Shown here piece after piece: positions 55,886 to 64,000 of a DNA stretch of 64,000 nucleotides. The translations under genes and the position numbers were made by a program. The stretch covers positions 54,151,459 to 54,215,458 of the forward strand of contig NC_071392.1 of the NCBI RefSeq assembly GCF_022682495.2. Reading direction: 5' to 3'. The notes beneath the pieces were generated by a model. It saw only the letters and a list, made by a program, of their open reading frames with translations, was not told where the DNA came from and searched no databases. Source of the DNA: Desmodus rotundus (Eukaryota; Chordata; Mammalia; Chiroptera; Phyllostomidae). Within the stretch, counting starts at the first letter, position 1; every line of letters begins with the position of its first letter.

Positions 55886-56404
55886 GGAACAGCTCAGACA
55901 CCCACTTCATCAAGAAAGTGATCAAATTAGGGTTCATTTCTAGATAATATTTGTGTATATCAAAAATTTTGTTAAATTTTATGTTAGAAAATTTTCTGTC
56001 AGGAAAATATAATATTTAGGAGCATTCTATTACATGATAGAATTGAGTTCAAACTATGGTTCTTACAAAAATTATTTGGTAACTTTCAAGAAGTTGCTTA
56101 ACTAACCCTCAGTTTCCTTATTTGTAAAGTGGATCTAACAAGTTATACTGGGAAAACATAAAAAGCCCGTGTATATAAAACTATCAGCATAGACTGGGCT
56201 AAGTGAAAGCCCAGAACTAAAGCCCACTTTATGTAGAAAGTGATTGAAAAAATTATCCACACAATTTTTTTACTATCATGCACATTCCTGTTTTCATTGA
56301 CAGGAAATACTTGTATTTGATGTAATGTAACATGTGCTAACTATTTAGAGTCTTGTGGGAGTTCCACATATTTACCTGCACAGTAACATACTTCTTTATG
56401 TTGG
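55886..56404. other. Non-coding; weak MIR at 56090-56200
   Basis: AT-rich sequence with one MIR core fragment ('gttgcttaactaaccctcag', 'tttccttatttgtaaagtgg'). Confidence 0.5.
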
Positions 56405-56479
56405 CATTTCACTGTCTCCTGTAGGGCTATCAGGAGATGTTATTTTTCTCCTGATAGCAGTACAGGGGACAGTGAAATG
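56405..56479. repeat. Pre-miRNA-like hairpin (33-bp stem, 9-nt loop)
   Basis: The arm at 56405-56437 pairs with the arm at 56447-56479 around the loop tgttatttt. All positions pair except one 2x2 internal loop ('gg' opposite 'ag') and one G-U wobble if transcribed from the plus strand. An outer 'gttgg'/'ccaac' pair (56400-56404 and 56490-56494) could extend the stem past a bulge. Size, loop and mismatch pattern fit Drosha/Dicer substrates. A palindromic DNA transposon remnant would look the same. Confidence 0.85.
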
Positions 56480-56899
56480 TTATTTCACTGCCAACACTGT
56501 AATGTCATTTTTCCTGTGATCATACATGACAGCCTCCCACCACATTTCTTAATTCCTGAAAATACCTCTCTGCTAGTTTCCTATCTTCCTGAGTAGCTCC
56601 ATATCTCACTTGCTCTATAAGGTGCTTCACTCTCAACATAGACTTATGAAACTAGTTTCACAGAAGTAATAGAAGGCTATGGGTTGTTCCTGGCCTCCTG
56701 AGCATCCTTCAGATTTTTCTATATCATCTCTTGTCTCTCAAAGGCTAACATCTACACCCTTCCCTTTGGGGTGCTGTTCTTTCTCAAAAACTTTTGCCTC
56801 TGCTTTATCCCAGAACTTTTTCTTTTTTACTGACATTCTGCCTGTTGCAAACAAACTTTCTTAAAAATCCTCCTTCCTGAAATGGACAAACAAATAAAG
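56480..56899. other. Non-coding, no recognised feature
   Basis: Unique-looking sequence; the 61-codon frame at 56679-56864 has no domain character. Confidence 0.4.
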
Positions 56900-57430
56900 C
56901 AAAAACAATCCTAACTTTGACCTTAAAAGCTCAAGGCTTAACTCTCTCCCTATCTTCATTGTCAACTTTCCTGACCATTTTTGCTTTTTTATTCCCATTT
57001 ATTCCCACTTTCCTCCTTGTCAAACTCTCATCTATCTTTTTACCTCAGTATTCCACTGAAAGTGTTGTCTGTAAGGTCTCTGACAGCCTTCTAAATGTGT
57101 AATCCAATGGCTCTTCTTATCTTGTGTAAGCTTTTGGCAGCATTTACCTACCCTGTTAATTCCTTAAAACTCTTCTCTAGGTTTCCATGGTTTTACCTCT
57201 CTTTTTTTATTTTATCGGCTATCCTCTCCATTTCCTCTGTCCATCTTCTGACTCTTTCCATTACCCCAATATTCTTTGTACAGATGCTTTTCCATCACAT
57301 ACATGTCCCAGACAATCACTCATTCTCACATGAACCAAAACTGTTACCAATCTGCACATGCCCCCAAATCTCTCCAAACTGTCTTCTTATTCCAGATCCA
57401 TGTTTCTAGCAAATCCATTCCCATATGTAT
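56900..57430 (+). mobile_element. L2 LINE internal (RT) fragment
   Basis: 'ttcctccttgtcaaactctc', 'aatggctcttcttatcttgt', 'gtaagcttttggcagcattt', 'cctgttaattccttaaaact' and 'cttctctaggtttccatggt' parallel the stretch of L2 that encodes the RT aspartate-alanine-alanine-phenylalanine block ('LVLLDLSAAFD'). It is degraded but in order over about 500 bp. Confidence 0.6.
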
Positions 57431-57539
57431 GTCAAGCTTGACATATTAAGAGCAGAACTCACCAGGTGACCCTGACCAAAGCCTGCCTACCTCAATCAAA
57501 AGCACGCCTTGAGTCAAATTCACAGACTAAGTTAGGTGC

Positions 57540-57700
57540 TTGACCAAACCATGGTTTACTGTTTTGTAACTTTGCACAAGTGACATCATCTCTCCTTGTC
57601 TCAGTTTCCTCACTTGTAAAACAGAAAGACTAATTTTGTAAGATTGTGTGTGTAATGATGAACTATGGTAAAGTATGTAAAATTTGGAACACCAATGAAG
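57540..57700 (+). repeat. MIR SINE fragment
   Basis: 'actttgcacaagtgacatca', 'tctccttgtctcagtttcct' and 'cacttgtaaaacagaaagac' match the MIR core in sense orientation. Confidence 0.72.
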
Positions 57701-59329
57701 CCCTTTCACTCTACATTGCCTCTTCATATTGCCTTCCAAGGGCATTTATTTTCATCATTCTTCTCTAGTCTTCCCTGACCCTCTAAAACAGAATCACTTT
57801 TTTCCTACACAGACACTCCTTTCCTTGAAGTGTGGATTACAAACTTCCATGGATCTTGTTTGCATGCTCTCTTTGCCTCTATATTATGAGCTCCTGAGTT
57901 CATGCTGAATCTCTGAATTCTCACACTAGTCATTCATAAAACAGGCACTTTTAAGAATTCAGCAAGCAGAAGGTGAATTATATTAAGTTGAATAAAGCTT
58001 TTAAAAAATTGTATAATACATACTACTCAAGATTCTAGAAACAAGATAGTGATGTCCACATCCTAAGATATTTTTTGCTTCAAAATGCTGAGTTCCAAAA
58101 ATTGAGTTCATTGACAGGGGTGCAAATTTCTTAACCTTGGGAAGTTCACTAATTAATGTGGCTATTTCACCTATAATCCCATGAGGATTTCTGGAGTCAA
58201 CTTCAGCATTCTTGGCAAACCTCTAGGCAGGCCCTTCACCCAACATGTACTGTGGAAAGGCCTCAGTTATCAATTCACTGTTGTGTGTAAATCTTTTTCC
58301 TTTACTTTTCCCTCTCTCTCTCTCAGAAGGGTAGGTTGAAGTCTCCTTCCAACTTTTCTTGAGAAAAACTGAAAAAAATGGAAACTTCTTAAGTAATTGA
58401 TTTAGCTTCCCTGATACTCCTGATTCCTGGAAGGCCAGTTACTGGAAACTGTAATAATATTCCTTTTGTTGTTGTTGTTTTTGTGTTTTCAACATTTGAT
58501 TTCTTAATCCATATAAAAGTGCAGTTACTACTAGGGAATATTGTTGGGTCACTCAGAACACAGGAGAGGAAGATAATTATAACACATACACATCCTGTCA
58601 AGAATGTATTATCCTTTACAGGATGTGTATGTTCTTCTTATCTTTCTTATATAGAAAACCTTGAGTTGAGGGGTTGGGTGAGTTGTGAGAAGACCTTGAA
58701 AAGCCCAGGTCACCACGATGCATGCTTGTTGCTGGGGTAAGTGGAAAGGAGAGTACCCTCTTCCCTTCCTTCCCCACTTCTGTTGGTCCTTGGTGCAAGC
58801 AAAGGGTTGCTTGAGGGTTATGTGAGGACTCTCTTGAGAATTCCTGCTGATGCCTTCTCTGTGTTGGCTTTTCCCTTATTATTTTCTCATCCATACCATT
58901 CTGTAGGCAGTAAGGTGAGGCCCTGAGAAGTTAACCCTCAAAAAATGCATTTGGCTGAAAGTCCATGTGAGGCTTCTCATCCCTGACTGTTCAGGGTATG
59001 TTCTACAAGCCTATTTGTACATTGCATGTGATGCTGCTCTGAACAAACCAAATGTCATATTTTACTTCCTAGTAATGTACCCAATTTGTCTGTGACCAAT
59101 ATAGGTTTCAGAGAGCAATGGGAGATGAGTTGCCTCTCCCAGCAGTGGAGAAGTCGCTGCTGTGTGACTGTGCCTTACAAACTCAGACTGACTGCACAAC
59201 AGCTGGATCTATTCACAGAAGAACAGATTAACCGAAGGACACCAGATTGCTGCCTCCCAGACCTGACCTCATAGTTTCCATAAAAGGGTAAAGGAGAGTA
59301 TATGGGACCTCATATCTCTTCTCTTTGGT
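57701..59329. other. Non-coding; small hairpin at 58584-58632
   Basis: No gene or named repeat recognised. A perfect 15-bp inverted repeat (acatacacatcctgt at 58584-58598 and acaggatgtgtatgt at 58618-58632) with a 19-nt spacer is present. Confidence 0.5.
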
Positions 59330-59450
59330 TTCATCATCACCAAACTGAAGATGTAGTTACCAGAATTAGTTGAGATAGCACATGTGATATATGCAAAGTA
59401 GTGCCTGGTAAATAGAAAATGCTCTGTAAATCAGAATTATTGCTTTACTT
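59330..59450 (+). repeat. MIR SINE 3' fragment
   Basis: 'agttgagatagcacatgtga', 'gcaaagtagtgcctggtaaa' and 'tagaaaatgctctgtaaatc' match the MIR 3' half. Confidence 0.65.
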
Positions 59451-60540
59451 TTTGCATATGTTTTATTTCATTTTACCTTTGTCATTTCACTAAAAGGACA
59501 GGGTTCTCCATTGGCAACTCTTTATCCATTGAGACTCCTTTTCTAATTCAAAGTCCCCTATGATTCTCTGTTTTCTTGAAGTGAAGTTCTCATGAGCCCA
59601 ACTGTCTAACAAGTATTTGTCATTTAAAGGCAATCTCACATCATTCTTTGTATAAAGGAAATCAAGTGCTAGAAAGCTGGCTCTTGTGACACCAAACTCA
59701 AGACAGGAAGAGGAGAGACCTGTGTGTGTGTGTATTTATGTGTGTCTGTGTATTTGGTATATGTGTGTGCACACATGTATAGGGTTTGTTAAGGATTGAG
59801 TTAAGGGTTTGGATAGAGAGGATTAATTTAGAACCCAAGGATTTCTTGGAAAGGGTGATGATCAGGAATATATGAGAAGGAGAGTAATCCAGAGGACTCT
59901 TCTTTGCTCCCCACTGTTTGCCTCAGACTGCATTGGGAAGCCTGCTTGGGGCTTAAGATGATCCTTAGGGTAAGTGATGTATCACTGACAAAATCTCTGT
60001 GGTCACCAACTGGGTTTGTTTATTCCCATCACTCATATCCTTGGCCTTTTTACTCATGATTCCTTGGTTATAGCATTGTGGTAGTGTCCAGGCTCCTACA
60101 GACCTCTTTCCTCTCTCTTCCAATGTGCTAACAATGTTGTCTTTTCTTAGATATTTGTTGATTGTATTTTCCTTACAAGGAAGGAAAAAAAAGTTTCCGT
60201 ATTTACTGCACTTACCCAGTCACAGTGCCTTGGATCAAAAGAGGTATTTGGTATAGAATTTGGTATTGTTGCTCTGCCAGGCTCTAACCCTATGTCACTA
60301 AATTGAAAACTGGAGAGGAAATTCCTTATTCTAGTGATCCCAATCCTCTATGGGGCTTCCAGGACTCTCATGCTGTTTACTACTTATCTTCTTTGCCCTA
60401 CTGCTCTTGGACTTCCAACTTTGAAATAGAGAATGTAGCACAACTTCCCATCTAGAGCAGCTTATCCTGGCCAGGACCTCAAGTGGCTAGGAAAGTAGGA
60501 AAAAGACAGGGGACAATGCAGGGCTAATTTAAAATCAGTT
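59451..60540. other. Non-coding; TG-rich patch
   Basis: Unique-looking. A purine-pyrimidine alternating (tg)n-rich stretch lies at 59718-59775. No gene recognised. Confidence 0.45.
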
Positions 60541-61838
60541 GACTCCCCCCTGCACACGGGTGAAACACCTACCCAATCTACCAAGGAGCATAGCAAACAA
60601 CCAACAGCACTCCAGAGTTTATGAAGATAGGAGACCAAAAAGTATAGAAGACACTGAAAAAACAGAAGGTAAGGGGATTGCTTCAGGACATAAAGGTCCT
60701 TGGGACCAGCACGGAGACCAGGGCCACTGCAGCCCCAGACACACCCCTGCTGGGCCTGCCCTGGGACTCCTGGGAAAGAGCCAGGTTAATGGCTCCCTCT
60801 CTTGCCAAACAAGGCTTGAGCAACAACGGGAGAGACCTGGTTGCTTGAAGTCACAGGGAGGGGAATAAAGATGAAGTGGTAAACCCACAGAGACTGTGGA
60901 CGCTGGCTGGGGATAGTTGAGAGTTGGGCCTTGTGGGACCCTGACCTGGACTATCCCTGGTCTAGCTGGAGAGGTGGGCTACGTGAGAGGACAGGCCCTT
61001 CCTTATACCTAGGGAGCCGCAGGATTGAGCAGGAGGATTTTCCCAAAAAGAAAAAGACCCTCGGGGGCACTTTGTGGAATTCCCCTGCAGCAACAGCTCC
61101 AGTTTCCTCTCCACCCGGCCACCCGCCCTTCCAGGAATGTGTGCATCTACCACGGAGTGTGCACACACGCCAGAGTCTGTACATACCCACTGGAGAGTGT
61201 CCGCACCTCATCTTGGAGGGAACTGAGACCACAGCAGCAGGGAGAGTGCAGATCAAGGAAGGCTCTGCGTGCACACCCATAGCCCAGAGAAGACCTACCA
61301 TAAAAAAGAGTGGGTAGAAGCCAGGAATGCCAGGATTACTCCTGGAAGAGGAAAACCACCAACAAAGGAAATGCCAACAGATAAGAACAGAAGAAGGTGA
61401 AGGAGGGAGTGCAAGTCACACTAAGTCAACCCAGGACCTATCTGAAAATACAAATAAATGCTGAAGAAATTACTAAGAGCAAACAACTGAATAAGAGCAG
61501 ATAAAAGCCTCAAAACTTTGTACACGTGGAAGAAACAGTTCCAACACAACCTGCCCACACCTGCACAACAGAAAACAAGAGTTGGGGGACAGACTGACCC
61601 TCAGATAACCAGCTGGTGGGACAGATCCACCAAAGAAAGACCTAACAAGAACCAAAAACCAAAGAAATACAAAGAGCCAACATAAACCACAGCACAAGAT
61701 CAGTAACGTCGGGAGGTAAAGGAGACTGTACCACTAAATCTCACAGACATTCTATGATAGAAGTTTACACCAAAAAGCCAGGAGGTCAGAACAGAGCAAC
61801 TTAAGAAGCAGAGGCTTACAGGAAGAGTGTCACAGACA
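60541..61838 (+). promoter_or_regulatory. L1-G 5' UTR (1.3 kb)
   Basis: GC-rich distal part with two strong L1-C matches ('caaacaaggcttgagcaac', 'gacctggttgcttgaagtc'), a middle part ('gcaggattgagcaggaggat'), then the ORF1-proximal leader ('caaagaaagacctaacaaga', 'aagcagaggcttacaggaag'). The long pyrimidine block of L1-A and L1-B is absent. The frames on both strands up to 128 codons have no protein character. Confidence 0.7.
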
Positions 61839-62759
61839 ATGGGAAGACACAGAAACAATCTCCAAATGAAAGGAAATGGGGAAGTCTCAGAAACAGTGCT
61901 AAATGAAAAAGAGGCAAGTCAACTATCAGATAATGAGTTCAAAGAATTGGTTATAAGGAAGCTTCATGAGCTCACACAGAATTACCAAAAACTACAGGGA
62001 AACTACAGTGAACTCACTGCAAACTATAACAACATGAAAAACAAAATAGAAATTATACACAAGGGCTAAGAGGAAAGGAAGAATACAATTTCTGAACTGA
62101 AAAACACAGTAGAAGGAATCAAAAGTAGACTTGATGAAGCAGAGGATCAGATCAGTGAGTTGGAGGACAAGGTAGAAAAATAACACCCAGAAAGAGCAAG
62201 AAAAGGAAAAGAGGCTCAGAAAGAATGAAGGGGGATTAAGGGAAATGCAGGACAACATGAAACGTAACAATATCCGCATAATAAGAACAGCAGAAGGACA
62301 AGAAGAAGAGCAAGGGATAGAAAACCTATTTGAAAAACTAATGATGGAAAATTTCCCTAATCTGATGGGAGAAAAAGTCACCCAAATCCAGGAAACACAG
62401 AGAGTCCCAAGCAACAGGAACCCAAAGAGACCCACTTCAAGACACATCATAATTAAAATGGTAAAATTCCAAGACAAGAGAGGATCTTAAAGGCACCAAG
62501 GGAGAAACAGGAAGTAACATACAAGGGATCCCCAATAAGGTTAGCAACTGACTTCTCAATGGAAACGCTCCAAGGCAGAAGAGAATGGCAAAAAATATTC
62601 CAAGTAATGAGAACCAGAGGCCTACAACCAAGGCTACTTTACCCAGCAAGGCTCTCCATCAAGATAGAAGGCCAAATAAAGAGCTTCTCAGACGAAAGTC
62701 TAAAAGAATACATCTCCACCAAACCAGCTGTGCAAGAGATGCTAAAGGGACTGCTTTAA
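61839..62759 (+). pseudogene. L1-G ORF1, broken
   Basis: The start codon at 61839 gives 'MGRHRNNLQMKGNGE', collinear with L1-D ORF1. A C-to-T change turns the CAA in 'aagggccaagag' into TAA at about 62067. A second break follows at 'gtagaaaaataacaccc', and a one-base deletion after 'aattccaagacaag' shifts frame near 62475. RRM ('RNNIRIIRTAEGQEEEQGI') and C-terminal sequence ('MAKNIPSNENQ' side frame; true frame 'RREWQKIFQVMRTRGLQPRL') are well preserved to the stop at 62757-62759. Confidence 0.92.
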
Positions 62760-62805
62760 GGAAACGAAGGACAAGAGAAAGAGAGAGAAACACAGGTATG
62801 AAAAA

Positions 62806-64000
62806 ATGGCAAAGAATAAGTACCTATCAATAATAACCTTAAATGTAAATAGATTAAAAGCTCCAATCAAAACATATAGAATACCTGAATGGATAAGAAA
62901 ACATGACCCACACATATGCTGCCGACAAGAGACCCACCTCAGAACAGAAGACCCACACAGACTGAAAGTGAAGGGCTGGAAACAAATTTTCCAAGCAAAT
63001 GTACAGGAAAAAAAAAAGTACGGGAAGCAATACTCATATCAGACAAAATAGACTTCAAAAAAAGTGCCATAAAGAAAGACCCAGATGGACACTTCATAAT
63101 ACTCAAAGGAAGAATCCAACAAGAACATAAATATTGTACATATATATGCACCCAACATAGGAGCACCCAAATACATAAAGAAAATCATGGAGGACTTCAA
63201 AAAAGATAGAGACAGCAACACTATTACAGTAGGAGATTTTAATACCCGACTGTCAAAGATGGATAGATCTTCCAAAAAGAATATCAATAAAGCTTTGTGG
63301 CATTGAACAATGCCCCAGATCAAATAGATTTAACTGATATATATATAAACAGACTTTCATCCAAAAGAAGCAAAATACATATTCTTTTCAAATGTACATG
63401 GAACATTTTCAAACATAGACCGCATAATAGGACACAAAACAAGCCTCAACAAGTTCAAGAAAATTGAAACATATCAAGCATTTTCCCTGACCCTAAGGGA
63501 AACAAACTAGAAACCAACCTCAAGGAAAAAACATCCAAACACTGAAAAACATGGAGATTGAATAGCATGCTACTAAACAATGAGTGGGTCAAGAATGAGA
63601 TTAGGGAAGAAATCAAAAAGTTTCTGGAAACAAACAAAAATGAACTCACAAAAGTCAAAAAAACTATGGGACACAGCAAAGGCAGTCCTGAGAGGGAAGT
63701 TCATAGCAATACAGGCCTACCTTAAGAAGATAGAAACAGTTCCAACAAACAATCTAACCCTATGCCTACAAGAACTGGAGGAACAACAACAAATACAACC
63801 CAGAGCAAGTACAAGGAAGGAAATAGCCAAGATCAGAGCAGAATCGAATGACATAAAGACTAAAAGCACAATTGTAAGGATCAATGAATCCAGGAGCTGG
63901 TTCTTTGAAAAGATAAACAAAATCGACAAGCTCTTAAGCAGCCTCATGAAGAAAAAAAGACAGAAGATCCAAATAAACATAATCAGAAATGAAAGTGGAG
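62806..64000 (+). pseudogene. L1-G ORF2 (endonuclease, incomplete), broken
   Basis: It opens at 62806 ('MAKNKYLSIITLNVNRLKAP') and stays open to an A-run indel near 63010-63020. Endonuclease sequence continues in other frames: 'IIVLLSL' is the antisense shadow, and the sense has 'RDSNTITVGDFNTRLSKM' with small indels. It reaches the linker before RT at the window edge. A TTTCC-rich indel and loss of the 'NHMIG' box near 63425 ('cgcataataggacac') are further lesions. Confidence 0.88.

Larger units (their letters stand above)
60541..64000 (+). mobile_element. L1-G: LINE-1, runs off the window end
   Basis: The 5' UTR (60541-61838) begins at the point matching 'cccctgcacacaggtgaaac' in L1-C, so only the first few tens of bases are missing. 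ORF1 (61839-62759) and ORF2 (from 62806) follow and continue past 64000. Unlike L1-C, the 5' UTR has no LTR, and it is continuous where L1-C is interrupted ('aataaagatgaagtggtaaac'). That fixes the solo-LTR insertion site. Both ORFs contain stops or frameshifts. Confidence 0.92.

Overview
The window is mammalian nuclear DNA, almost certainly from a bat. The diagnostic element is a tRNA-derived SINE of the Ves type at 11261-11477, a family confined to bats. Around it is a dense, nested pile of LINE-1 (L1) copies that resemble one another more than primate L1. I found no intact host gene, no tRNA or rRNA gene, no CRISPR and no prokaryotic feature. By my coordinates about 60% of the window is transposon-derived. 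The rest is AT-rich, multiply stopped sequence with scattered ancient MIR, L2 and L1M fossils, so it is intergenic or deep-intronic.

Layout. 1-9.7 kb: quiet sequence with an old L1M 3' end, a MIR, a truncated L1 3' UTR, a near-perfect 46-bp palindrome and an old L1M ORF1 remnant. 9.7-27.3 kb: an L1 block. It holds L1 5'-UTR-like sequence with a tandem duplication, a Ves SINE and an unidentified 1.1-kb GC-richer stretch; L1-A (+, cut off in reverse transcriptase); L1-B (+, about 5.9 kb, with the start of its 5' UTR missing); and L1-C (-, 5' half only, its very long 5' UTR carrying a solo LTR). 27.3-30.2 kb: AT-rich sequence with an old L1M and an unidentified segment ending near a poly(A) signal. 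30.2-32.8 kb: a 5'-inverted (twin-primed) L1M, itself hit by an ORF1-only 'half-L1' element. 32.9-47.7 kb: an old minus-strand L1 (L1-E) split by three later arrivals, each with target-site duplications: L1-D (5.4 kb, intact ORF1), a second ORF2-less L1, and a 3.7-kb LTR provirus. 47.7-60.5 kb: mostly unique DNA with MIR, L2 and L1M remnants, a second twin-primed L1 and a pre-miRNA-like hairpin. 60.5-64 kb: L1-G (+), running off the end.

Main points. (1) The minus-strand provirus at 43069-46800 has paired LTRs of about 415 bp, a 5-bp duplication and a class III (ERV-L-like) RNase H remnant. Between its gag side and its pol remnant sits about 300 bp that translates into a close match to the membrane domain of the cellular gene CNNM3, which looks like host-sequence capture. 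(2) At least two L1-derived elements have the 5' UTR and all or part of ORF1 joined directly to a 3' UTR with no ORF2. Two more loci carry only that 3' UTR, so an ORF1-only family mobilised in trans has been active here. (3) Target-site duplications let the insertion order be read almost completely. Family assignments come from memory and by-eye alignment; no database was searched.
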